Part shown: in pieces, positions 49,511 through 56,776 of the stretch
Layout of the letters: every line of letters begins with the position of its first letter
Position numbering within the stretch: the first letter of the stretch is position 1
Assembly: GCA_022450395.1 (NCBI GenBank)
Contig: JAKUQE010000018.1
Location: 1-56,776 of the forward strand
Direction: 5' to 3'
DNA from: Dehalococcoidia bacterium
GTDB taxonomy: Bacteria; Chloroflexota; Dehalococcoidia; Lucifugimonadales; UBA3495
Length of the DNA stretch: 56,776 nt
The notes under the pieces: generated by a model
Databases searched by the model: none
Told to the model about the DNA's origin: nothing
Seen by the model: only the letters and a program-made list of their open reading frames with translations
Made by a program: the position numbers and the translations under genes

Positions 49511-50755
49511 ATGGACCTAAACCAAGCCAAAGTGATTGACCAAGTCGACGAGAAAGCCATCGTCGATCTGGCCGGCGAGCTGATAAAGATCCCCAGCTTC
49601 AAGCTGGAAGAGACCCCCGTGGCCACATTCCTGGCTGATTTCTTTGGCAGCCGGGGTTACAAGGTGGACCTTCAGGAGGTGGAGCCGGGGCGGTTCCAAA
49701 CCATCGCCACTCTGGAGGGAACCGGCGGTGGACCCAGCCTGATGCTCAACGGCCACACCGACATCAACTCCCTTACTCGCCGCTGGCGCCGCGACCCCTG
49801 GGTTCCCGTTGTCGAAGGAGACCGGCTGTACGGCCACGGCGTCCAGAACATGAAGGGCGGCCTGGCCAGCATCATCATGGCGGCGGAAGCGGTGCGGCGA
49901 TCGGGCGTCCGGCTGAAGGGCGATCTGGTCGTCGCTTGCGTGGTGGGGGAGACCCAGGGGGGCGAAGGCACCCACTTCTTGATGGAAAGCGGTTTTCGCA
50001 CCGACATGGCGGTGGTGGCCGAACCCTTCGGCGTGGGTAACCTGGTCACCGTCCATTCCGGCATCGTGCACATGGCGATCCACACCTACGGCGTCACCGG
50101 ACACATCCGCCAGCCCCAGGGCACCGTGAATGCCGTGGAAAAGATGACGAAGGTGATCGACGCCCTGGGGCGCGTCGAGTTTACCTACCAGCCTCGTGCC
50201 GACATGCCGGACCTGCCCAAGTTGAACGTGGGCAGCGTCATCGGCGGGCTGGGCCAGGATTACATCCTGGTGGAGCCTCCCTACATACCCGACCTGTGTA
50301 CCATCATCGTGGACGTGCATTTCGTGCCGGGACAAACGGTGGAGGGCATCGTCGCCGACATCCGGCGGGTCCTGGACCCGTTGCATGCTGAGGACTCGGA
50401 GCTTTCCTATGAGATCGAGATTCCACCGCCGGAATCCTTCAAGGGCCGGCGCCGTCTGGTCATGGACCCGTTGGACGTGCCCAGGGACGCGGAGATAGTG
50501 CAAGCCGTGGCCCGTAGCCACCGGGAGGTCACCGGAGAGCCGCCCAAGGCCATCGGGGCCGTGTTGCCCTTCTCCTACACCGCCAACGACACCTGCCATC
50601 TGTGGAACGCCGGCATACCCTGTTTACTTTACGGCCCCGCCGTGGTCCGGGGTGGCGATGGTGAAGACGATAGCTGCGTCATTATCAGCGAGATGGTCCA
50701 GTGCACCAAGGTTCTGGCCCTAACCGCTTTGGATGTGTGCGGCGCCGAGGAGTAA
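49511..50755 (+). CDS. M20-family metallohydrolase-like protein (ArgE/DapE fold) with altered metal ligands
   Basis: A 414-residue two-domain M20 protein with a peptidase-dimerisation-like middle domain. The first metal His is present (LMLNGHTDIN, H82). The bridging Asp is Asn113 (GHGVQNMKGG), the catalytic-Glu motif reads G-E147-T148 where most members have E-E, and a Glu is kept at residue 171 (VVAEPF). The last metal His seems to be replaced near residues 384-389 (GEDDSC). The changes suggest an altered metal site, perhaps an acyl-hydrolase with a single metal or a non-hydrolytic protein. It is the fourth gene type in the same-strand run. Confidence 0.8.
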   Translation: MDLNQAKVIDQVDEKAIVDLAGELIKIPSFKLEETPVATFLADFFGSRGYKVDLQEVEPGRFQTIATLEGTGGGPSLMLNGHTDINSLTRRWRRDPWVPVVEGDRLYGHGVQNMKGGLASIIMAAEAVRRSGVRLKGDLVVACVVGETQGGEGTHFLMESGFRTDMAVVAEPFGVGNLVTVHSGIVHMAIHTYGVTGHIRQPQGTVNAVEKMTKVIDALGRVEFTYQPRADMPDLPKLNVGSVIGGLGQDYILVEPPYIPDLCTIIVDVHFVPGQTVEGIVADIRRVLDPLHAEDSELSYEIEIPPPESFKGRRRLVMDPLDVPRDAEIVQAVARSHREVTGEPPKAIGAVLPFSYTANDTCHLWNAGIPCLLYGPAVVRGGDGEDDSCVIISEMVQCTKVLALTALDVCGAEE

Positions 50756-50807
50756 CATCAGCGGTCCGCATCGCTAGCTTTGGGACTAGACCATTAGGAG
50801 GCCATCC

Positions 50808-51515
50808 ATGGGAGTCATCCCAGGCATTGAGTTCAATACCTTTTCCATCATTGGCCGGTGCGCCAGGACCGGGATGTTGGGGATAGCAATCACTACCAGC
50901 GACATCACGGTGGGTTCCCGGTGCCCCTACGTGAAGCCGATGGTGGGAGCGGTCTCCACCCAAGCCTCAACCGACCCCGGCCTGGGTCCGTTCGCTTTGA
51001 GGCTGATGGAGTTGGGCTACGCCGCCAAGGGCGCCCTCCAGCAGGTGGAGGCGAGCGACCCCCACATCGAACGGCGCCAACTGGGGTTGGTGGACCGCAA
51101 CGGCGATTCCGCCGCCCGGACCGGGGCTATGAACAATCCTTGGGCCGGACATACCACTGGACGAGACTACGTCGCCATGGGTAACGGGCTGGTGGGAGAA
51201 GGGGTAGTCCAGGCCATGGCCGCGGTTTTTCTGGAATCGCCTCAACTGGACCTGGAAGAGCGGTTGCTCCGGGCGCTGGAAGCCGGTCAAGAGGCCGGCG
51301 GAGAGGCTCAAGACTCCACCCCCTACCACTCGGCGGCTTTGCTGGTTTACGCCTCGGACACCTTCTCGCGGGTGGACCTGCGGGTTGACGAGCACCCCAC
51401 TCCGGTGGCGGAGTTGCGGCGGCTGCTGGACATATTCGCGCCCAAGATCGACTATTTTGCCCTAAGAGCTAGTGACCCCGAGGCCGCCCAAGCAGCCAAG
51501 GACGCGGGAATCTAA
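50808..51515 (+). CDS. DUF1028 family protein (Ntn-hydrolase-like)
   Basis: A 235-residue protein with the DUF1028 pattern: an opening FSIIGRCARTGMLGIAITTS, the QASTDPGLGPFALRL segment and a middle GLVDRNGDSAARTGA. The family is often found beside peptidases and amidases and is thought to be Ntn-hydrolase-like, but no enzyme activity is established. The ATG has AGGAGGCCATCC ahead. It follows the M20-like gene by 52 bp on the same strand. Confidence 0.85.
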   Translation: MGVIPGIEFNTFSIIGRCARTGMLGIAITTSDITVGSRCPYVKPMVGAVSTQASTDPGLGPFALRLMELGYAAKGALQQVEASDPHIERRQLGLVDRNGDSAARTGAMNNPWAGHTTGRDYVAMGNGLVGEGVVQAMAAVFLESPQLDLEERLLRALEAGQEAGGEAQDSTPYHSAALLVYASDTFSRVDLRVDEHPTPVAELRRLLDIFAPKIDYFALRASDPEAAQAAKDAGI

Positions 51516-51573
51516 GCTGGGGAGACGAGCTTAACGCTGGGCTGAAGCTGGACGGGATGCCCGGCTGATCCCG

Positions 51574-52914
51574 CTAGTCGCCGGCGGGGATGGGCCTGGG
51601 CGCTTCCGGAGAGATATTGGGCGAAAGGGCGTCTTCCCAATTGGGGATCAACAGTTTGGCGGTAGGCGGCATGGTTAGGATCAATGCGGCCCCGGCCACG
51701 CTGGCCAGCACCGACAAGATGACGGTAACGTCGTAAGACCCGGAAATCACGTACAGCACCCCGCCGATCCAACCGCCTACCGCCATTCCCGTACCCGCTC
51801 CGGCCTGCTGCCATCCGAAAGAGCGGCCCATGGGCCCCCTGCCAAAGTATTGCCGGTTGATGATGGGAAACGCCGACCCTTCGCCGCCATATCCGATGCC
51901 GAAGATCACGGCGAACAAGTAGAACTGCCACAGTTCTTGGGTCCAAAACAGCATGAGCACCGGCAGTCCTTGGAGAACGAACATGGTCGCCATCGCTCGT
52001 TTCGCGCCCAAGTAGTCGGCGACCACCGGGGTCAGGAACCGGGTCAACACGCTGACGCCCATCAGGGCGCTCAGGATCCCAGCGGCCGACACCACGTTGA
52101 CGCCCGCCTCCACGGCGATGGGAATTATGTAGATGATGACGATGGCATGGCCCACGCATCCCAGGAAGTGCACTCCCACCAATTGCCTGAACGCGTTGGT
52201 CCCTTGCATGCTCATCAGGTACGCTTTGGCTCGCAGCTTTTCCGCGGCCATGTCTACGCTTTTCCCCACGGGATCGGTGAGGGGAGCGCCGTAAGGCCGG
52301 AGGCCCACGTCCGACGGCGCATTGCGGAAAAATAGCATAAGACCGACCATCACGGCGCTGGCGACCACTCCGATCAGCCAGAACGCCGTCTGCCATGTCA
52401 GCGCCGCGATCAGGGCGCTGAGGAGAATGGCCATCACCGCCGGACCCAGCCCGTGGGCCGCTTGCAGCAACCCGACGCCGACTCCCAGACGGGTGCGGAA
52501 CCATGAGTTGGCCGCGGTGAGGATGGGGACGCTGAAACAGGCTTGGGCCACTCCGAGGAAGATTCCGTAAGATACCCAAAGGTGCCAGACTTGGTCGGCC
52601 ACGCCGGTGATGATCGCGCCGAAAAAGAAGAACAATATCCCGGATAAAATTACTTTTCGAGCACCGAAGCGGTCGGTAGCTATGCCGCTGAGAGGGGCCA
52701 GCGCCGCGCCGACAATGCTGCCCAGGGCATACCCCAAGGAGATGGACGCGGGGCTCCAGCCCATGTCCTGCTGAAGAGGGACTACCAGCACGCCGAAGGC
52801 TTGACGCACCGAGCCCCCGGCCATGTGCATGATGCCTGCGATGACGATGATGATCCAGGCGTAATGGATGCCTGGAAATAATCTGGTGATGCGGTGGCCT
52901 TGGGGGTTTAACAT
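51574..52914 (-). CDS. Major facilitator superfamily (MFS) transporter
   Basis: A 446-residue membrane protein with 12 predicted helices. The cytoplasmic loop between helices 2 and 3 reads GIATDRFGARKV, the MFS motif A region (G-x-x-x-D-R-x-G-x-R). The type is oxalate/formate antiporter- or monocarboxylate-like (YAWIIIVIAGIMHMAGGSVRQ opening, read in parts). Likely substrate: a small organic acid, consistent with the neighbouring catabolic genes, but not proven. The open frame begins with TTG at 52974; ATG 52914 is preferred because the hydrophilic stretch before it is atypical. The support for this start is moderate. Confidence 0.87.
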   Translation of the reverse strand: MLNPQGHRITRLFPGIHYAWIIIVIAGIMHMAGGSVRQAFGVLVVPLQQDMGWSPASISLGYALGSIVGAALAPLSGIATDRFGARKVILSGILFFFFGAIITGVADQVWHLWVSYGIFLGVAQACFSVPILTAANSWFRTRLGVGVGLLQAAHGLGPAVMAILLSALIAALTWQTAFWLIGVVASAVMVGLMLFFRNAPSDVGLRPYGAPLTDPVGKSVDMAAEKLRAKAYLMSMQGTNAFRQLVGVHFLGCVGHAIVIIYIIPIAVEAGVNVVSAAGILSALMGVSVLTRFLTPVVADYLGAKRAMATMFVLQGLPVLMLFWTQELWQFYLFAVIFGIGYGGEGSAFPIINRQYFGRGPMGRSFGWQQAGAGTGMAVGGWIGGVLYVISGSYDVTVILSVLASVAGAALILTMPPTAKLLIPNWEDALSPNISPEAPRPIPAGD

Positions 52915-53066
52915 CAGTATATGTAATGTCTCACAAGGGTTGATATTGGACTTAATGGGGGTTGGTGTCAACACATACGAGCGGCTATGTTCCTAGAAGT
53001 TGACTCCATTTAACCCGCCCGGTACCATCCAAATGATTGGTATATCAATGTCCAGGAAGTGCGGTA

Positions 53067-54200
53067 ATGTCCACGATACCCATGAAGAGCGAAGTCGAAA
53101 CCCTGAGCAGCGGGAGCGCATCCGGTGACTGGCTGGAACGCGAGAACGCCGTGGTATTCCGGGGCGATGGGGAACCGCAATCGGCCGATCTGCTCTTGGG
53201 CCGGTTGGCGGAGATACAGTCGGAATCCGGACTGTCCCCGGATAACTACTCTCTGGGCGGCAGTGTGGCGGACCTGGAAAACCACTTCGCCGCGGCCCTG
53301 GGCAAAGAGTCCGCCATCTACATGCCCACCGGAACTCTGGCCAATCATCTAGCCATCAGGGCGCTGTGTGGCGGCAAACCCAGAGCGATCGTTCAAGAGC
53401 AAAGCCATCTCTACCACGATTGTGGTGATTGCGTGACTCAGCTCAGTGGTATCAACCTCGTTCCATTGGCCAAAGGGGAATGCTGCTTCACCCTGGAAGA
53501 ACTTAAAGATGCGGTTACCGAGTCAACTTCAGGAAGGGTCTTGAGTTCCATCGGCGCGGTGATGATCGAAAGCCCAGTTCGCCGTCAGATGGGTCAGGTG
53601 GTTTCGTTCCAAGAAATGAAAGCGATGACCGAATATTGCCGGTCTCAAGGAATAGGCACGCACCTGGATGGGGCCAGGCTCTACATGATGTCGGCGGCGT
53701 CCGGGAAAAGTCCTCGGGAATACTCCGCCCTGTTCGACACGGTCTACGTGTCGCTGTACAAATATTTCGGCGCTCCCTACGGAGCGATCTTGGCGGGAGA
53801 TACCCAGCTGATCGAAGGTATGTTTCACACCAGAAGGATGTTCGGCGGCGGGCTGGCGTCGTCCTATTTCGCCGCGGGATTGGCGCTGAAGGGGACCGAG
53901 GGATTTGAAGAGCGGTTCGGCGCGGCGATGCAACAAGGTCGAGACTTGGTCCAGCGGCTTACAACATTAGCTGGGGTAGAGATCAGGGAATTCGAGCATG
54001 GCTCCAATATTTTCCCGTTGACCTTCGCTCCTGATGTAGACACGGAAATCGTGCTCGAGAGCCTGCGCCGCAACCAAGTATTCCTCTATCCCGACGAAGG
54101 GACAGACCGGATATCAAGGCTCACGGTGAACACCACCATCTTGAGACAAGCTAACGATGAGATCTTCGAGGCTTTTGAAGTAGCCTTAAGGGCGGCCTAA
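53067..54200 (+). CDS. Threonine aldolase/beta-eliminating lyase-type PLP enzyme
   Basis: A 377-residue fold-type I PLP protein. ALGKESAIYMPTGTLANHLA, IGTHLDGARLYMMSAA (ring-binding Asp) and VYVSLYKYFGAPYGAIL (Schiff-base Lys) match low-specificity threonine aldolases and beta-eliminating lyases; the usual order of elements is kept. Its main activity would be cleavage of beta-hydroxy amino acids to glycine and an aldehyde. The frame starts at GTG-region 53037; ATG 53067 has AGGA about 9 nt ahead and is preferred. It is convergent with an amidohydrolase gene. Confidence 0.85.
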   Translation: MSTIPMKSEVETLSSGSASGDWLERENAVVFRGDGEPQSADLLLGRLAEIQSESGLSPDNYSLGGSVADLENHFAAALGKESAIYMPTGTLANHLAIRALCGGKPRAIVQEQSHLYHDCGDCVTQLSGINLVPLAKGECCFTLEELKDAVTESTSGRVLSSIGAVMIESPVRRQMGQVVSFQEMKAMTEYCRSQGIGTHLDGARLYMMSAASGKSPREYSALFDTVYVSLYKYFGAPYGAILAGDTQLIEGMFHTRRMFGGGLASSYFAAGLALKGTEGFEERFGAAMQQGRDLVQRLTTLAGVEIREFEHGSNIFPLTFAPDVDTEIVLESLRRNQVFLYPDEGTDRISRLTVNTTILRQANDEIFEAFEVALRAA

Positions 54201-54223
54201 ATTTCGCTGCCAAGCCCGTCCGA

Positions 54224-55339
54224 TTATTGGACTCCATATAGCGTGTGCGGATTATCGATAAGGAACTTGTCCAGCGTCCGCTCTGAGAGTTCGGGGCGGG
54301 ACCTCAACTCCTTCACCATATGGACCTGGGCTGAAGGGTCGGATGCCAGCCGGTCCGTGGTACCCGGCGCGTGGTGTCCATAGTCGGTCCCAACAACGAT
54401 GTGGTCTTCCCCGATGAAGTTAAGCAAGTAGGGCAAGTCTTCGCCCAGTTCATACGAGACCCATATGTTGTATTCCTCAAAAAGTTGGGGCCCCCAGAAA
54501 CTAGGGTCGGCCCGAACGGTCCCCGCCAGTTGGTGGAACACGAAGGGGATCCAGGATGCGCCGGTCTCGATGAAACCCCACCGAAGGCCGGGAAACTGCT
54601 CCGGTATCTTGTTGGCTACGATATTGCGGAACGCGGTTAGCGGGGGAAGACGCCCGTGGGTGAAGGTGGCGCTCCGCTGAATGTCTACCAGGTTGTTCAG
54701 CGCCGGAGCACCCTGCCCCTGGTGGATGCAGATCGCCAAGTCCAGGGACAGCGCTTCACTGTATACCGGGAAGAAGTAGGGGTCGTCAAGGGTCCGGTCC
54801 ATCTCGATGCCGCGAAAGAAGACTCCGCACGCGCCGTTATCCCGGCCGAACCGGAGCTCCCGGATAGTCGCTTCGATATTGCGTAGAGGCGGGACGACGG
54901 TCCACTTGATCCGTCCTTCGGACTTGGCCCACACCTCGGCCATGTAGCGGTTATAGGCCTGGCACAGCGCGGCCTCCAAAGCAGGATCAAAGGTCAGAAA
55001 AGCGAGAAATAGCGTGGGGTAAACAACCTGGGCGTCCACGCCGGTGGCTTCCATGTCCTGGTAGCGCATCGGCAGGTCGAGAAGTTCGCGGGCCTTGATG
55101 TCCACCCGGTCGCGGATGTTCGTTTGGGCTGAGGGGGTGACCAGCCGATTGCCACCCTTGCCGGCCGCCTTGGGAAAGATGTTCCCGTCGATGAGCCACA
55201 TGTGGTCGGCCCCGCCGTATAACGTATCGTTAGGCACATTCACGATGACCGGACGCCGCGCTCGCCATTCCGGGTCTAGAAAGTCCCACATTTCGGGGGG
55301 CTCAGCTATGTGCGTGTCCGCGTCTAGAATATTAGCCAT
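54224..55339 (-). CDS. Amidohydrolase_2 family metal hydrolase (D-x-D-x-H subfamily)
   Basis: A 371-residue TIM-barrel. The metal motif opens MANILDADTHIAEPPEMWDF, in which D6-A-D8-T-H10 replaces H-x-H, as in a well-populated branch of this superfamily. Later LAICIHQGQGAPALNN carries the strand-5 His, and the end has VVGTDYGHHAPG with the catalytic Asp. The family includes decarboxylases and hydrolases of aromatic or cyclic acids. The frame is open 32 codons further upstream, but the ATG at 55339 has GGAGACGCCGA ahead and matches the family start. Confidence 0.87.
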   Translation of the reverse strand: MANILDADTHIAEPPEMWDFLDPEWRARRPVIVNVPNDTLYGGADHMWLIDGNIFPKAAGKGGNRLVTPSAQTNIRDRVDIKARELLDLPMRYQDMEATGVDAQVVYPTLFLAFLTFDPALEAALCQAYNRYMAEVWAKSEGRIKWTVVPPLRNIEATIRELRFGRDNGACGVFFRGIEMDRTLDDPYFFPVYSEALSLDLAICIHQGQGAPALNNLVDIQRSATFTHGRLPPLTAFRNIVANKIPEQFPGLRWGFIETGASWIPFVFHQLAGTVRADPSFWGPQLFEEYNIWVSYELGEDLPYLLNFIGEDHIVVGTDYGHHAPGTTDRLASDPSAQVHMVKELRSRPELSERTLDKFLIDNPHTLYGVQ

Positions 55340-55523
55340 TCGGCGTCTCCTTAATCCACCCGTACGGGCGAATACTTCGACAATGCCCGAAGTGGATGGT
55401 CCATCATGTGGGAATAGTACGTCGGAGCGAGCCATCGGGCAAGTTGAGATTCCTGGCTAGATCCATGTTTGGCTTCTGATCACTTTAGTATGTTATCTTG
55501 CAAAGTAGCCTGATCGAACCGTT

Positions 55524-56069
55524 GTGCTTATCGAGTTCGGCACACGGCAAAGGACAATCTCGGTGATCTACTCTTGGGCGCCCTCCTTAGATGTCGAACT
55601 ATTCTTCGAAGATCGGACCTACACGCTGGGGGATACGATCCACGTCAGGGTGGCACTCAACGCCAAACGTGACGTAACCGTGAGGCATGGCCGCGTTGAC
55701 CTTGTCTACGAAGTGCGGTGGGTTGCGCCGGAAACTGTGCATCGCCCGATGGGCCGGTTGAGCCGCCCCGGTCCGGGTGGCCAAATAATGAATTCATATG
55801 CGTTGAGGTTCCCTACAAAGAAGATGGTGGAGCACAAACACTCTTACATTCTGGGCAGCACCGGATTTCTTGAGCGCACGCATCTGGAGGCTCATACGGA
55901 CGGCGGCTATAACGTTCAGATAACGATTCATAAAGATGATCCGCCGTATGCCTTTATAAAAGGGGCGTCAATAACATGGAGTCTTGTCGCTATGTTTGAC
56001 GTTGCCTGGGCTATCGACGTTAAACTGAGTCGGGGCTTGAAAGTAGCATTCACTCCGACTGGAGCCTGA
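55524..56069 (+). CDS. Protein of unknown function with an arrestin-like beta fold
   Basis: A 181-residue protein I do not recognise. Residues about 22-65 (DVELFFEDRTYTLGDTIHVR and then V-x-L) and the following alternating beta strands resemble the N-terminal half of arrestin- or sporulation-stage-zero-M-like proteins, where strands L-G-D-x-I-x-V-R-V are typical. There is no signal peptide and no transmembrane helix. A GTG at 55524 is taken as start with weak support; GTG 55563 is an alternative. Codon pattern resembles its neighbours, so it probably is a real gene. Confidence 0.65.
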   Translation: MLIEFGTRQRTISVIYSWAPSLDVELFFEDRTYTLGDTIHVRVALNAKRDVTVRHGRVDLVYEVRWVAPETVHRPMGRLSRPGPGGQIMNSYALRFPTKKMVEHKHSYILGSTGFLERTHLEAHTDGGYNVQITIHKDDPPYAFIKGASITWSLVAMFDVAWAIDVKLSRGLKVAFTPTGA

Positions 56070-56162
56070 AGACCGGACCACGCCGGCCGGATAAAAGACC
56101 TAAATGCCGGGAAGACGCCTGCTTGGTGACGACCGGAATTACCGATGAGTGGAGAGAGGCCC

Positions 56163-56588
56163 ATGTCCGATGCCATCGAACAAGCGAAGGCGTCCTTCAA
56201 CCGATGGAATACCGCGTTTAACGCCCGGGATATGGACGCGATGGTCGCAGAGATGCACTTCCCGCATAGAAGACTGTCCGGGGATAATGAGTTTCAGGTG
56301 TGGCGGACCGAGGACGATTTTCGCGCTACCCGCGGCGACAATACGACCGCATCCCTTAACGCTCAGGCATGGGACCACACCGCGACAACTGCCATTGAGG
56401 CCGTGCAATCAGGGGCGGACAACGTGCATCTAGCGATAAATCAGTCGAGGCGCCGGGCTGATGGCGCCGAGTACAACGCATTTCCTACGCTCTGGATCTT
56501 CACAAAGATCAACGAACGCTGGGGAGTTCAGTTCCGCTCGTCATTTCTCGCAGAACCCGTGCCGCCAGCCGGAAACGTTTCGGAGTGA
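56163..56588 (+). CDS. NTF2-like/SnoaL-type small protein
   Basis: A 141-residue protein with a cystatin-like NTF2 pattern: FNRWNTAFNARDMDAMVAEM (helix and hinge), FPHRRLSGDNEFQVW, then IFTKINERWGVQFRSS as the terminal strands. NTF2-like proteins may be isomerases, hydrolases or ligand binders; nothing further is suggested here. ATG at 56145 keeps the frame, but the ATG at 56163 has GGAG at 8-nt spacing. Confidence 0.75.
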   Translation: MSDAIEQAKASFNRWNTAFNARDMDAMVAEMHFPHRRLSGDNEFQVWRTEDDFRATRGDNTTASLNAQAWDHTATTAIEAVQSGADNVHLAINQSRRRADGAEYNAFPTLWIFTKINERWGVQFRSSFLAEPVPPAGNVSE

Positions 56589-56629
56589 TGCTGGCTTAAA
56601 TACCCATGGCTGCCGTGTTAGGCGATAGC

Positions 56630-56776
56630 TCAAACGCTGTGAACCTCTATCCGAGAGACCTTACCAGCTTCTCCTTTCACATTGTGTATCTGCACTTCAA
56701 CTTGGTCGTCCGACGAGTCGAAGTTGAAATAAGGGACGCACTTTTCTTCCACGTAGGCCCGGACGATTATCTCCGT
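56630..56776 (-). CDS. Partial gene at the right edge, unknown function
   Basis: The last 49 codons of a minus-strand gene whose start lies beyond the window. The tail reads TEIIVRAYVEEKCVPYFNFD, then SSDDQVEVQIHNVKGEAGKV, then SRIEVHSV and a stop (TGA). The acidic/hydrophobic alternation fits a beta-rich domain end, but the family is not recognisable from so little. It is a plausible coding frame with no internal stop over its full visible length. Confidence 0.6.
   Translation of the reverse strand, partial: TEIIVRAYVEEKCVPYFNFDSSDDQVEVQIHNVKGEAGKVSRIEVHSV

Overview
The window looks like a chromosomal stretch from a moderately GC-rich, probably Gram-positive-type or monoderm environmental bacterium. 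The mix of genes suggests a Chloroflexota lineage close to Dehalococcoidia/SAR202. It holds many luciferase-like flavin oxidoreductases, family III CoA-transferases, enoyl-CoA hydratases, amidohydrolase_2 proteins and VOC (glyoxalase-fold) proteins, each in several diverged copies. This taxonomic call is inference from gene content; there is no rRNA, ribosomal protein or other marker gene in the window. No CRISPR array, tRNA, transposase or prophage module was seen.

Layout. 1-3.1 kb: an arylsulfotransferase-like propeller, an Asp-box propeller and a zinc-ribbon RDD membrane protein. 3.1-16.5 kb: catabolic enzymes (SDR, three amidohydrolases, an aminotransferase, VOC proteins, a luciferase-like oxidoreductase, a cupin, a carboxymuconolactone decarboxylase, a nitroreductase, an enoyl-CoA hydratase, a Nudix hydrolase). 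16.7-23.2 kb: envelope/secreted proteins (subtilase, a coiled-coil protein with 11-residue repeats, a lipoprotein gene cut by an amber codon) plus a decayed nitrile hydratase beta remnant. 23.5-31.3 kb: an esterase, a duplicated promoter/small-RNA locus, CinA, a methyltransferase, TfoX-N, an M19 dipeptidase, an amidohydrolase, DUF423, a luciferase-like oxidoreductase and a Yip1 protein. 31.3-41 kb: CoA-transferase/enoyl-CoA hydratase genes, an epimerase, a molybdopterin oxidoreductase gene cut by an amber codon, a DapA-family protein, a probable selenoprotein and dienelactone hydrolase. 41-56.8 kb: a secreted Ig/calcium-repeat protein, a small HTH protein, a cyclase, an 887-residue double CoA-transferase, another luciferase-like/enoyl-CoA hydratase/M20/DUF1028 run, an MFS transporter, a threonine-aldolase-like enzyme, an amidohydrolase and small unknowns.

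The genes read as short transcription units switching strand often, with good Shine-Dalgarno sequences. Together they suggest a scavenging, oxidative degradation of diverse carboxylic, cyclic or aromatic compounds through CoA thioesters; actual substrates cannot be read from sequence.

Most notable: (1) at 38737-39489 a TGA codon falls exactly on the first catalytic cysteine of a glutaredoxin domain fused to a DinB-like domain, giving U-x-x-C, with a SECIS-like hairpin just downstream: a candidate selenoprotein of unusual architecture. (2) Two ~131-bp direct repeats near 24.6-25.0 kb each carry a near-consensus sigma70 promoter on the minus strand facing a hairpin; one copy ends in a perfect intrinsic terminator, suggesting an ~80-nt small RNA. 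(3) Several otherwise sound reading frames carry single in-frame stops. (4) Dispersed palindromic repeats that in two places have become part of protein-coding sequence.
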